A stretch of DNA of 64,000 bases from contig OU015498.1 in assembly GCA_907164885.2 (NCBI GenBank), positions 126,170,727 through 126,234,726 of the forward strand, written 5' to 3'. The notes beneath the pieces were generated by a model. The model did not search any database. It had not been told where the DNA came from and saw only the letters and a list, made by a program, of their open reading frames with translations. Made by a program: the position numbers and the translations under genes. The stretch is from Dolomedes plantarius. Its lineage: Eukaryota > Arthropoda > Arachnida > Araneae > Dolomedidae. Within the stretch, counting starts at the first letter, position 1. Every line of letters starts with the position of its first letter. Shown piece by piece: positions 12,176 to 24,479 of this stretch.

Positions 12176-13683
12176 GAGATCGCATACAATCTCACATAGG
12201 GCAGGTATGTGACGTGCATGTGGTGTAAGCTGCTTTCCTGGGTTCTGCCACTTGACGTCTCTACAATAGTGTTGGAACTATTGAAGTTCCATCCCTCGTA
12301 TAAAAGTACAAATAAAATAAATTACCTACTCCTTTACAGTTTCACATGTGTATGTATGCTTGTGTATGCAAAATTAATGTACGCGACGCTAACCACTGTA
12401 GGATGTGACCGGCCTTTTAATGCTTTCTATTAATGCTCTAGTTTATAAAAAAAGCGAAAGTACGAAGAATTTCAAAGAAAAAGAAAAATAGAAAATAAAA
12501 ATCCATGCTTTTTGGGCTCCATTAAATTTAAGTTTTTAAATGGTATATTTTGTGTACAATGAAATAATAATATTGAGATTTAGACCATTTTCAAATCATT
12601 ATATGAACAAAAAAGTACTTAAAATTTATCCATTTTTTAAAAAACTGAAGATTAAATAATGTAAAATACTTTATTAAATATCAAATTTCACATAAAATGT
12701 CAGATTCTACTTACATTTTAATTTGAATTCGGTACTAGTTGCAAAGAATATTTCTTCCTACATCTGACAGAATCAATACGAGATGTAAAAGCTTACAAAT
12801 TATATACATAAATTAACTACTTACTAAATGATGCATACTTTTCTGTCAGAATATTTCAGATTTAAGGTAAATATGTTCCAAGCTGCGTTTTATTTATGCT
12901 ATCCATACATCATTTCATTTCGGAATGCATGGATCAATTCGTTGCTACTACTCTCCGTTGCCTTATTTGGAGACTTGCGAGTGAATTAGAAATTCCGTTT
13001 CAGTGAAAGCTTCAGAAACGTAGAAAATGAGTGACTGAGCCCAAGAATGTGTCGAAATCGGTAGATTAGTTAGATATTTAGATGCAGCATTGTTAGCATA
13101 AATTCACCCTTTCATTAAAGCTACGTGAAAAGGCTTTCGGTTCGAGAAAACATGCCTCGTGTACCACTTCAACATCCTCATTAAATCAAGTTTAAGCAAT
13201 AGCAAATTCTGCTCTCTTTAAGTGCGGTAAGAGGCTCTTCATAATGCGTCTTTGCTCCGAGGAAGTAATAAACTCTAAAGAAAATATTGGACTTACTAGT
13301 TTATGGGATATGAAAAGGGAGGTTGGGTTAAGCAATTTCTTCTTCTTGTCAAGTTATAGAAAGAAACATATGCAGATATAAATGAAGTTTTATATACTTT
13401 ACATTTAATGAGAAAACAAGCTGAAAATATGACGCATTAAAATATTTCAACTGTTACATTCAAAACATATTTTTTCTCTCTCTATATTTTAACAATTATT
13501 ATTGGCTACCGTCATGTTAATCTCTAATCTATTTCATGAAAAGAAAGAACTACTTACTGGTATGCTGATTACTTCTAGTCGTATTTTTTTCGCTTTGTTG
13601 TCGTTTGTAGTTAAATTACGAAATTTATCTTCGTATGGGAAGGAATGTCAAACGTTGGATGATCTCTTAAATGTATGTTTAGT
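12176..13683. other. AT-rich non-coding stretch
   Basis: No supported gene, no terminal repeats and no RNA structure that I can defend. The small frames at 12209-12433 and 13502-13717 have no recognisable family. Confidence 0.5.
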
Positions 13684-13750
13684 ACTTAAACATACCTTTA
13701 AGATATGTATGTCCTGATGGTCAATGGTCTGGAATTTGTTTAATAAAAAT
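13684..13750 (+). repeat. 67 bp direct repeat, left flank of satellite array A
   Basis: It contains TTAAACATACCTTTAAGA, GTCCTGATGGTCAATGGTCT and TTTGTTTAATAAAAAT. A diverged copy in the same orientation lies at 14194-14257, directly beyond array A. Confidence 0.7.
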
Positions 13751-14190
13751 AAAATACTTCATGCACGAAAAATATTAACTTCATTTCTAACGCAATAAAT
13801 GCGTCTGGAAATTCTTTCCTCTCTGAAAATTACATTAAAACTAATGTAAATAAATTTATGAAATAATATCGCTTTTCATGAATGAAAAATAATTCATATA
13901 TAAAAAATATTAACTTTAATTTTAATGCAATGAATGTATCTGCATTATTTTTTTCCTTTGAAAATAACATTAAAACTAATGTATAATAATTTATGAAAGA
14001 TTTCTTCTTTCTTGCATAGAAAAAAATGTATGACAAATATTAACTTTATTTCTACGCAATAAATGCATCTAGATAATATTTTTCTCTGAAAATTACATGA
14101 AAACTTATGTTAATAAATTTATGAAAGATTTTCTATTTTCATGTATGAATAATATTTCATATATGAAAAATATTTAAACATACATTAATG
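13751..14190 (-). repeat. Satellite array A (~134 bp unit, inverted relative to array B)
   Basis: Three to three and a half diverged units. Recurring landmarks are CTTTTCATG or variants at about 13757, 13872, 14010 and 14139, AAAATTACATTAAAACTAATG, AATAAATTTATGAAA and TTCTAACGCAATAAATG. All are reverse complements of landmarks in array B (15385-16300). Units contain small palindromes such as TTCATATATGAA. Confidence 0.8.
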
Positions 14191-14193
14191 TAT

Positions 14194-14257
14194 TTAAACA
14201 TACATTTAAGAGAGTATGGCCTGATAGCTAATGGCCTGGCATTTGTTTAATAAAAAT
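14194..14257 (+). repeat. 64 bp direct repeat, right flank of satellite array A
   Basis: Diverged copy of 13684-13750, sharing TTAAACATAC, TTTAAGA, CCTGATRG, AATGGYCTGG and TTTGTTTAATAAAAAT. The two copies bracket array A. Confidence 0.7.
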
Positions 14258-15384
14258 GTTTAGTATTTAATATTTAAAACCTTTAAAAGGACAGATATCT
14301 GTACACATTGTTACATATCTATAATGCGCAACTTACTAAATAATAAATTATTTTAATAATTTTGTTAATATTGTATTTAAAATTCATTAATAAGTATCGT
14401 CTAAAGATCTAAATACATACATTTGTTTAAAAAAAATTGTCAACATAATTTGGAAGAGTTTCAAATAATTATTACTAATAATAGTGAAACAGAAAAATAT
14501 TATAAATATTTAACAGTTCAACAATAATCATATTTTTGCTCATGATATGCTTCTGAGGATTCTATTTTGTCTCAAATAAATATTCATAAAGATTAACGGA
14601 TTTTAACCATAAAATCACAATAACAAAGAACCTCAAATGTGTATTGCTTTTAAGCAAATTGGATAACTAGGAGAAAATATGTTTGTAATGGATCGCCACA
14701 GTGAATCTGAGGCCATATCTGAGCTACATACTTGCAATTAAGGTGCTTACTCTATATTATCCATACTATATTATCTCTATATTATCCATTCTATATTATC
14801 TCTATATTATCCACTGCTGTGCTGTAAAGAAAACTTGCAAATGAATGTAACTTTCAATGTTCTGTATCCTGTAGCCATTTTTATTATGCCATGAAAACAT
14901 ATAATAATGATTATCAATGTTGCATTATCTTCACATTCAATGTTTTCTGATAAAAAGACCATTTTAAAGAAAAATGTCCTACTATACAAAGTGAGATACA
15001 TTTGTTTATTTGTAGTAACGCAGGAGTTTTCAACACGTAAAATAATCTATAAATTTTAGATCAGATTTACAATGTTAAGTGAATATTCATGAATTATACA
15101 TAAAAAAGAACATTATACGTAGAATATCGAAACTAATAAATCTTACATAATAAGTGAAAAAGGAGTGTTTACGCTTACATTTTACGATTAAGAATAGACT
15201 AAATCAATTTGTCTAAATTATTTCGGTTTATAAACATTCAATATAAAATAGCTCACAATAAATATTTTTTTCATTTATTGTATATTATAATGTTGATTTT
15301 CAGATAATAATATAGATTTCTTCAAAAGGTTAAATACAGTTCACATTCTAAAAAGTAATATATTAATACATGAAAATTCCCTTA
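14258..15384. other. Spacer between satellite arrays
   Basis: About 1.1 kb of AT-rich DNA lies between the inverted arrays. A short tandem repeat (CTATATTATC / TCTATATTATCCAT units) occupies 14751-14813. The 64-codon minus frame at 14807-15001 has no recognisable family. Confidence 0.5.
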
Positions 15385-16300
15385 GAATATTTTTCATACA
15401 TAAATAGAAGTTATCTTTCATAAATTTATAAACATTTGTTTAAATGTAATTTTCAATGAAAAAAATTCACATATATTCATTGCATATGCAATAAAGTTCA
15501 TGTTTTTCAAGTATGAAAATTTTTTCAAACATGAAAAGCGATAATCTTTCATAAATTTATTTGCATTAGTTTTAATGTAATTTTCAGAGAAAAAGAATAT
15601 CGAGATACATTTATTGCGTTAGAAATAAAGTTAATATTTTTCGCACATGAAATATTTTTCATGCATGAAAAGAAATAATCTTTCATAAATTAATAAACAT
15701 TAGTTTTAAATTTTTTTCAAAGCTAAAAAATAATACAGATACCTTTAATGCATTAGAAAGAAAGTCAACATTTTTCATACATGAAAATTTATTCATACAT
15801 GAAAAGCCCTAATATTTCATAAATTTATTTACATTAGTTTTAATTTTATTTTAAAAGATAAAAAATGATACAGATACATTTATTGCGTCAGAAATAAAGA
15901 TAATATTTTTCATATATGAAATATTTTTCATACATGAAAAGCGATTATATTTCATAAATTTATTTACATTTGTTTTGATGTAATTTTCAGAATAAAAAAA
16001 TTTTCCAGATGCATATTTTACGTTAGAAATAAAGTTAATATTTGACATATTTTTTTCCATGCATGAAAAAAAGTAATCTTTCATAAATTAAAAAACATTA
16101 GTTTTAATGGTATTTTTAAAGGAAAAAATAACGCAGATACATCTATTATATTAGATATAAAGTTAATATTTTTCATATATGAAATATTTTTCATACATGA
16201 AAAGCGATAATATTTAATAAATTTATTTACATTTGTTTTTTACCTTTTCAAAGAAAAAAATACATTTATTGTGTTAGAAATAAAGCTAATGAAAACAATC
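15385..16300 (+). repeat. Satellite array B (~134 bp unit, about 7 units)
   Basis: The ATGAAAAG-type landmark recurs at about 15400, 15531, 15665, 15799, 15934, 16063 and 16197, giving a period of 129-135 bp. Each unit carries CTTTCATAAATTTAT, ACATTAGTTTTAATG, a GAGAAAAA tract, ACATTTATTGCGTTAGAAAT and AAAGTTAATATTTTTC, then a near-palindrome CATATATGAAATATTTTTCA. Array A is the same satellite in opposite orientation. Confidence 0.85.
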
Positions 16301-18267
16301 AATCAAGGGTTTCAAATAAAATAAATAAGTTTCTTTTTTGTCTCAAAGTTTATACCAAATGTTCTAATGTACTGTATATAAAAGAAAAACTGTTATCGAC
16401 TTCTCAAAGTATCGATTGTGTCACATTCAATTTTTTTTGAAGGATTTCTTTCGATTTTCAGAAGTTGATTAATGACGCATCCAATTCTTAGGGAAAACAA
16501 AAACAATGCACACTGTGGAAACCTGTAAAAGATTATCTAAGGTGTAGTTGAATTCTTTGTTAATTAATAAATGTATATTATATTTCAATTTCTAGAAAAT
16601 TATGATGCATTCATGCAGGAGCAATCTGTGGAAATTCGCAAATTGAATTAAGGATTATTCAATGCAATAAGGGGAAATGATTAACATAATCAGTTTTAGA
16701 TAATGACATTGGTGTTAGTGTAAATTCTCGAAATTTCTAAGAATTTATAAACGCCATGTGTGATACTAAAATATTTTAAGTATTTATTAAGAGAATAGTT
16801 AAAATAATGATATTATCAAATCCTATTTCCTCAAGCAAATGAGTGATAATATGTTTCAAGGTGCACATATTTTATTGAGATTTCATTAAAAGGGAATTAC
16901 AATTGGTATACTTATATAAATATTGCTCCGTATGTTTAAATAGTAATAGTTTAATATATTTTCATTCAAATATTATTTATATAATTTTAATAATATTAAT
17001 ATATTTTTATGTAAATATTATATATTTTTAAAAATTTTCGAAATCGTTTTTGGACTTGGATTTTGTATATTAAGTAGTCCTCAATGCATTCTTAAGTCGC
17101 AGGTAAATGTTCAAATTGATTTTAGACTGCAAGATGCAATATTTTCCTTTAAGGATTAATGGGCGGCATTCCATTGCAATCATATGTTACTTAGAAATGG
17201 AAATACTAGAATTCACTTTACAAGGTAAACCGAAATGATAAATGGATAAACAACCTGTCGCTAAATACTAGTTCCTCTGACACATTTCAACCATATTTTA
17301 GTCATAAAATAAATCTATAGCTTTTTAAAGGAAGTTTTTAAAATATGAAAACCTAATAAATATTAATAACAGTATATCGTTTCTTATTCAAATAAGTTCT
17401 TTTTAAATGACGAATTTAGCCTATTATAGTTACGAATGTGTCATGAATAATATATATGTAAAATTTAAGAGATTATAAATACTCAAGCTTCAATTAATCA
17501 TTATAGTTTTGAGAATAAATTTGTACACATTTGCATATTTTCTTCGAAGTTAACATCTAATCTATAACACGTGAGCATCTAGGAGAAAACACTTTCTTTG
17601 TTAAAAACATTTTCAGTTCTAAAAATTCAGTGTATAAATGTCAGCAACATAAAATATCATAAAGTTAAGTTTACATTTATTAAAATTAAAGTATAAATTT
17701 AATTTAAATAAACGTAAGTAAAAGTGATACACTCAAATTTGTCAGAATAATATATTTTCTCGCTATTTCATGTGTTTTTAACCAAGAAGTTATGCGCAAT
17801 CAAGGTATCCTTCATCCAGACAATGAATGTCTTCTGGTAGCCTTTTTGTGGATCTTCAATTTTTTGGTGTTATCAGCAGTACAGACAACCCTATAAAGAT
17901 AATACTGAATATTATGATAGGACTGACATCTGAGTATTACACTGTGGCCACTTGATGCTTCCCTCCATTGCCTCTTTATGTAAATAGTGCGAGATTAGTC
18001 ACTTTTATTAAACGAGCTTTGCTAAAGAAATTTTTCCTATAAATTCGTTTATAAAACTTCTGGAGTATGTTTTCGTAAAACTTATAATCAAATTGAACAG
18101 ATTAACTCCCTGAGGAAAGACAATATTTAATTTTTCGCCACCATAACAAGTCTTTGGCATCATAAAACTCGATATATTGTTTACTCTTTCTCCAGACTAG
18201 TAATTTCTACTGCTACTTTACTATTGCATGCGTTTCGGTCTATTGGTAAAAACCTTGGAATACAAAT
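16301..18267. other. AT-rich non-coding stretch
   Basis: Nothing recognisable on either strand. There are no long open frames and no terminal repeats were found. Confidence 0.5.
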
Positions 18268-18865
18268 TTAACACTAGAAAGACGGGAATTTTTTGTCTTA
18301 CTAAAAAGACTGAATGCCGTCATTTTGATGGTTGGAAATAAAATCAATAATATAAAATATTTATTTTTTTTTAAATGGTTAAATACTTAAAGCATATTTT
18401 GAACTATTTCATACCAATATATAATGAATTTGTCTACAGTTATATATATTTTTATGTAGGTATGACGGGCTGACAACCTGGTATGGTTTATCCGTAAAAA
18501 TATATGTTATGGTTTGTGCAGTCTTTATTTTTCAACACCAATATTTCCGAAGAGCCAATATTTCTGTTATTTGCAAAAGGGGGGAGAGACGAAAAGTAAC
18601 TAACATTTTTCCGGTATTATTTTAAAGATTTCTGCCTGTTTTCTATATTGCCGTCAAATCAACGGCTTTCAGTCTTAGCAGGTATACAATGCATTTTCTC
18701 CCCCTCTTTACCATCGAAGATAATTTTGTAAATGTGTGTACATATTTCATGTAAAATTAGAAAAAGTCGTAAAATTTCAGCAGCCTGAGGACATAAATAC
18801 AGACATTGCGTTCAATAGTATGTCCGAAACCTTCAAAAGGACGACAGCCGTCTTTCTAATGTTAA
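18268..18865. mobile_element. piggyBac-superfamily MITE with TTAA target duplication
   Basis: TTAA at 18268-18271 is followed by CACTAGAAAGACGG. At the right end, CCGTCTTTCTAATG (18848-18861) is followed by TTAA (18862-18865). The inverted ends match at 13 of 14 positions, and TTAA duplications are diagnostic of piggyBac-type insertion. The 590 bp interior is non-coding. A subterminal CCGTCATTTTGATGG near 18313 resembles the motif in the relic at 6890-7188. Confidence 0.85.
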
Positions 18866-19153
18866 ATGCGTATTTACGGTTGGCTATTTCAGTAGCATAA
18901 TTACTCTATTCATTCGTTATATTATAAAAGTATTTTTTTAATTCGCCGACAAAAATGACTTTTGAATCTTTTACTTTGCATTACTAATAGAGAAATGCTT
19001 TATTGATAGCTGCAATTACTTTACCTGTATATCTTATTTTACTGTTTATAAACAGTGACTGAGAACTAAGGCTATGAGGTTTTTAAAAATTAAAACAGAA
19101 ACATTTAGCATTTAACTTCTAAAGAATTTAATCCAATGCTCTATCATGCAATA

Positions 19154-19463
19154 AGGGCCAGATGTATCCTAGTGGTAGTGAGTCTGCTTTCGGTGCTGAA
19201 ATGCTTCCGTGTCTGGGCCGGATATGGGCACATTTAATCCGTAAACCGAAAAGTCCCTCTATGAGGTCTGAGAGGGTGGGTGAGGGTACGATCCCTCCAG
19301 ATGCCGCCCCTGGGATTTCTCAGTCAAAATTGAGGGCGGTAACTTTGCTAAATCGGACTCTTCTGGTGCCTTTCTAAACCGAAGACGTACACCTCTACAC
19401 ACTAGCCTGTATGGATCTAGTTTGGCATACATTCCGGCCAGGAGGAAAATTTGCAACAACAAC
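19154..19463 (+). mobile_element. tRNA-headed SINE, family A, copy 1
   Basis: The 5' end GTATCCTAGTGGTAGTGAG is box-A-like, comparable to TATTCTAGTGGTAGCGC in copy 3. Next come GGGCACATTTAATCCGTAAACC, CCTCTATGAGGTC, GGTACGATCC-like and CTCAGTCAAAATTGAGG. The tail carries CTAAATCGGACTC and CTGGTGCC and ends TTGCAACAACAAC. This copy has lost the segment that holds box B in the others. The frames at 19162-19465 are shadows of the SINE. Confidence 0.8.
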
Positions 19464-21600
19464 ATAATCCAATAAAATTAACCAAAAATTAATAAATCAT
19501 GATTTTTAAAACTGCTGTGCAGATTTTACAGTAAATATATTGTATTACTTGGACAGGATGAAACTTGTTCTTATATAATTACCTGTCCTTTTGACTGGAT
19601 ATTTATAATGAAATATTTGGTCATTTAAATGATCTATTCAACCAATTCCGATGCGTACTTAAAGGATTTCTATAATCTTCTTTAAGCGTGAAATATCAAA
19701 GTTATTTATAGATTTTAAGGGTGACTGGAGACTAATTTATTGAACCCGATGTTGAAACTTTAAATGTATATCTTCAAAATAATGATAACGAAAATTACAG
19801 CACAATTTTAGATTTTATTAATATTTATAAAAATTAAAAGACTGGACATAATGCTATTGATTTTTTGTAGAAAAATATAAATAATATTTGAGATATGTAA
19901 GCAAAATAACTTTCAACTGTTACGGCAATTGAAGTCTGTTGTGAAAAATATTTAAATACCTTAATCATTTGTTTCATCAAATGAGCGGGAATGAACTGAT
20001 GTACGTAAAATGCATTACAAATTGATTTTAATATTAGGAATGAATTATGTAAGTCTAACAAAAATAATGGTAAGTAAAACCTAAAGAACAAAGGGGAATT
20101 CGTTTAAGTTGTATTTAGAACCTTTCTTGTGATATGAACCATTCATTACAGTTAGTTGAATTTATCAAGATTATGTGAACACTTCAGATATTCTGCATCT
20201 TTTAAAGACTATTATATTTAAAAGATTTCAACTTACCTTTTATACAGCATTGATATTTTGAACATTCGTTTCTCACAGAAAAGGAATCTATAATATTTTT
20301 GAGGAAAAAAGTATCAGTTATGTTTTGTTTTACGAGTATTTGTGTCATTATTTCATGAAATTATACGAATGACATTATAACATTAAGGAAAGCAATAACT
20401 TTCACTGATGTTTTAATTTAATTATTTTGTTTCCATCAGTGTCTTTATTGCTTTCACTAACACATTTACGAAAGCAATAGCAATCCCAGTATATTCATTC
20501 TTCCTATTTTGTCCCCGTGATTTTTTTAAGAGATTTACTTAATAAATTTTAAAACAATTGAACACAAGAAATCAAATGTTAAGCGTTAAAAAAATTCCTT
20601 AAGAAAACAACTCGGGGCAAGTTAAGGGATTGAGACTACCTGTGAAACCCCGCAAGCTGTAGAATGAGAAATATGCGGTTATGTTTTGAAGTACTGCATA
20701 TTCAGTAAAATAACTATTGCCAAAAAAAAGGGTTTTGTCTCAAGCTTTTCCTCTGGAAAATAAAATATAGTTTAAAATACTTGTTTATTTTAATTTAGCA
20801 GTTAAGTTTCTCATTAAACTTTTCAGTTTGCTGTCAAATTTATAAAACTGATACTTTTTATTTAGTGTTAATATATTTAAATATAATTTAGCTTTACTTA
20901 ACAGCATATACTATTCAATTTTTTCCATTTGTTTTGTACTTTTTTGTGTAACTTATTCCTTTTCTGATTTTCTGAGTTTATCTTGATTTTCCTGCATTCA
21001 TATCGTTTTCGTATCGTTTACTTTTATTTTGGTTTCATTTAATTTTTGTTTTACAGTTTTCATATCGTTTTACCTTTTGGAGTTTTCCCCTTTTCACAGA
21101 TTTCCTGTATAAAAAAAAGTTATGTTTTTCGAACAAACCATTTACGCTAAATACGTTGCTCATTTCCAGCTCCTGATAAATAATGCTATTTTAAGACTTT
21201 GGAATGTGTAAAGAGTACCTTTTACTTAAAATTGAGTGTGTTTAAGTTTATTTTTGGATTTCATATCAGCCTTTAATAATGTTTGGATTTTTTTGTTTCC
21301 CTAGTTCTAGATTATCTATCAGTTTGTCTGATAATCGAATACTGAATGTTTGGAACGGTTTAAGATTGGTAAATTATCCAAAATTACTGTAAAAGTTAGA
21401 AACATATTTGTTTCATAAACTTATTTTTCCCAACATATGAAGAGGGTAAAAATGTTTTTCAACCATCTGCAATTGAGATAGAAGGTTTAGATAACTTAGA
21501 GTAGACTAGAGAAAATTACTCTTAAAGCAAAAAAGAAAGACTTATTAATTTATTTTTAAACCCGGTTAAGCACTTTATGGAAACTGAAGTTATTTTTAAA
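19464..21600. other. AT-rich non-coding stretch
   Basis: No supported gene. There is an 85-codon minus frame at 19834-20091 without recognisable motifs. TATCGTTTT recurs several times at about 21000-21075 without forming a clean repeat. Confidence 0.5.
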
Positions 21601-21720
21601 TAATTACAAGATAAAAAGAACTTTTTATATACCATGTTTTTAAATTTTCTGTTGAATCATATAAACTTGACAATTCTATGTATTAATAAATACTATAAAA
21701 AAATTTTTTTGATGAATTAT
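21601..21720 (+). repeat. Dispersed repeat family D, copy 2, left part
   Basis: Matches the first ~120 bp of copies 1 and 3, up to TTTTGATGAATTAT, where a solo LTR interrupts it. The right part resumes at 23175. Confidence 0.85.
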
Positions 21721-23174
21721 TGTAGTGAAGCGCTTTTAAATAAAAAGCTAGCTTGATTACATGTTTGTGATAAATTCCGGAATCAAACTTAACGCCGACA
21801 GTAATTATAGAATAGAGTTATTTAGGAGTTAGCCCGTGCGAGACAGCTTTATGAGCTTTGAAGATGGGAAGGTCTGAGATGGAGACACAGATTAGATGAA
21901 GGAGCCGAAAGGTGACATTATGTTACAAAGGCCTTTTATGTTGAATTTGTGGTATACAGTTTTGACGGTGACCACGTGCAAATCTTGAGTGGTTCAAAAA
22001 GGGCAGGCAGTTAAGGCGTGAGGTTTTTAAGTTCAGAAGTCAATGAGAAAGTGTGAAGGTAGAATATCGAATGAAAAGTTTACGGTGTCCGGAATGGCTG
22101 ATTGAAGTTTATGAGAAGGTGGAGACATGGATGTGAAAGGGAATTAAAATAAAATATATAGAAGGAGAGTGGAAGAGAAATAGAGAGATTTTTCTGGATC
22201 GGGGAAGCTGTAGATCCCCATCTCCTGCACGACTTAAAAAGTGATACTTTAAGTGGACCTGAGGGTTCCACCTTAACCCGTTCCGGCTACTGTGTGGGTA
22301 GAAGAGAAGAGCTACCCAGATTTCATATACGATAAACTCATAGAGAACGATTGCGTTGACTACGTAAAATAGAGAAGTCCGCACTCGAATTGCAGCAGAG
22401 ACGAAGAGACCCAGCTTCCATGCCAACTGCCGAGAAGCGATCCCCATCGCGAACGAAATCGAGAAGATACACGACGAGGAGAGCCCAGCGCCCCGTTCCA
22501 CGACGTGAAGAGATAGATCCCTCATCTAGAAAGAAGTAGAGACAGCCCCCTGCCCAGTGGAGCAGTGTGACCCCGAACCCTCGGCGAGGCGAGAAGGCAA
22601 AAATAGCAAATTGGGTTGATGAAAAGCTTTTGGGGTGAGTGTTAAATCTCAATTTGATTTGTTCAGTTCCAATTTGAGCTAGGTAAATTAGATTTTTCGT
22701 AAGGAAAGAGTTTTTTTTTGTGAGAAAGTATTTTAGTGTTGCACTAATAGATAGGTTTATTTGTTTTGTGCTCGGGACGCTCCCTAACCTTTGCAAAGTA
22801 ATAGTAAATACAATTTGTGAGAGATAAAAATAGTGTGATTTGATTTTGAGAAATGAAAGATTCTTTTTTATACTTATAAATATTAAGTATGTAAATAAAC
22901 TAAGTTTTGTTATGTTAAAATATATTTGTTTGTCTAAATTGAAAGTTGTTGGTGTTAAATTACACGATCTAAAATTGAGAACAGTTTCTTGGTTTTTGTT
23001 CGGTTGCTAAATTCGACATTCAGGGCTTTGGGTTGTATTCAACAAAATAAATAATAAAACACAACACACCCAAATAATTTCTGAAAAAAAAATAGTTATA
23101 TATGAATTGTACTAACCAAAATAATTTTACGATACACGCCCAACAAACTAAAAACTGGATGTTGCAACACGACA
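21721..23174 (+). mobile_element. Solo LTR, 1,454 bp, with 5 bp target duplication
   Basis: The block begins TGTAGTG and ends CACGACA, which are inverted apart from one base. It is flanked by ATTAT at 21716-21720 and 23175-23179. It splits a known repeat, so both junctions are certain to a few bases. The interior is GC-richer than the surroundings. AATAAA signals near 22893 and 23043, close to the right end, favour the + orientation. TG...CA ends with a 5 bp duplication fit Ty3/Gypsy- or Bel/Pao-type LTRs. No gag or pol remains. Frames at 22080-22796 are shadows. Confidence 0.85.
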
Positions 23175-23482
23175 ATTATCCCATCAACTTCAAAGAAAAT
23201 GAAGTTAAATGGAAGTTTGTTGCATATAACTTTTCGTTCCCGTTCCGGCCAATAGATGGCTGCACCTGTTTACTAAACAAAATTAACTGAAAATAACTAA
23301 AAATCAATTTAATTCTGCTTAAAGATGGCTAAAAGTATTAAAATAATACATTGTCATCAAGTTCTGAGCTATTCTAAAAGTTTCAAATGTCTATCTAGTC
23401 GGGAAGTTAGTTAAAAATCGATTGCAATATTTGTACTTGACAAACACATAAACAAGAAAGCAAGTTAATAAAAACATGGTAA
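23175..23482 (+). repeat. Dispersed repeat family D, copy 2, right part
   Basis: Resumes the family after the solo LTR: ATTATCCCATCAACTT, CCGGCCAATAGATGGCTGCA, TTCTGAGCTATTC, and ends TTAATAAAAACATGGTAA. Together with 21601-21720 it makes one complete ~425 bp copy. Confidence 0.85.
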
Positions 23483-24479
23483 TAATTATACTCAAACTCT
23501 TCTGTTAAGCAAAATTAAATATTAACGAACGGTTTAAATTTATAGTAATATATAATCAATATTAATGATTATATATGAGTCATAATCGTATTGTTCTAAC
23601 TGTCAATGAAATGTCTTCTAAAAATTATCGCAACTTCATAATGAAAAACTTACATGATTAAAATCCCGAACAGGTATGGTACATAGTAGTTCCATCTGAT
23701 TGGAATTTCTAACATTTACGAACAGACAGTAGTATATATTTATATAATTATCTTCTAAATAACAATGGTTTAGACATTTATAGGTTGTACAGAGCTAAAA
23801 TAAGTGTGTACGTGGTATAGCACAATTTCAAACTCAAAGGTAACACTAGAAAATTGATTATAAATTTTTAAAAAAATTAAGGAATCGTATCTTTATAAGT
23901 ATTATTGTTTGCTAAACGAAAATTAATAAACACAAGATCAGAATGTCAACAGATTTAATATATAATGTCCTATATTCATTATCTAATCATCTCTACCATT
24001 TGAGGGTTCATTTGATTGAACGTTAAGCAAAGTGTATTTTTATTATAATGACATACGTCTAGCTTAGAAAATATGCCGCTCGCAAAAAATATTTAGATAA
24101 CTAATTTATTACTCTGATGTGAAATGCAAATAAATAGTAAAATTAAATCAAAATTCAATTTCATCTTTCATATGTAGTTGACGTTTTATTATTTTAAAAG
24201 TTTGCACAACGTTGAAATCTTTCAAGTTTATTCAACGATATTTGAAATTAATATTTATTCCGAGATAGACAAACATAAAAATTAATTTCCTTGATAGGAT
24301 CTAGATTTTTTTGAGAGAACATTGCGAATATTATTTTTTGATTATTAAAAAAATGAAAGAAATCTTTATCAATGAACAAATTTACAAATTAAATTACTCA
24401 GAATTTATAATAAAAATTAAAATATGAACTTTCAATAAATAACGTCCTTTTATACATTTGACTGTAAATTATCACTATT
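23483..24479. other. AT-rich non-coding stretch
   Basis: About 1 kb with nothing recognisable. Confidence 0.5.

Noticed and set aside
13684..16300. CRISPR-like array
   Set aside because: Units are contiguous ~134 bp satellite repeats with no alternation of conserved repeats and unique spacers, and the DNA is from an animal nuclear genome.
22109..22796. Overlapping 138- and 152-codon minus frames
   Set aside because: They lie inside a solo LTR defined by exact target duplications, are antisense to its inferred orientation and have no recognisable domain.
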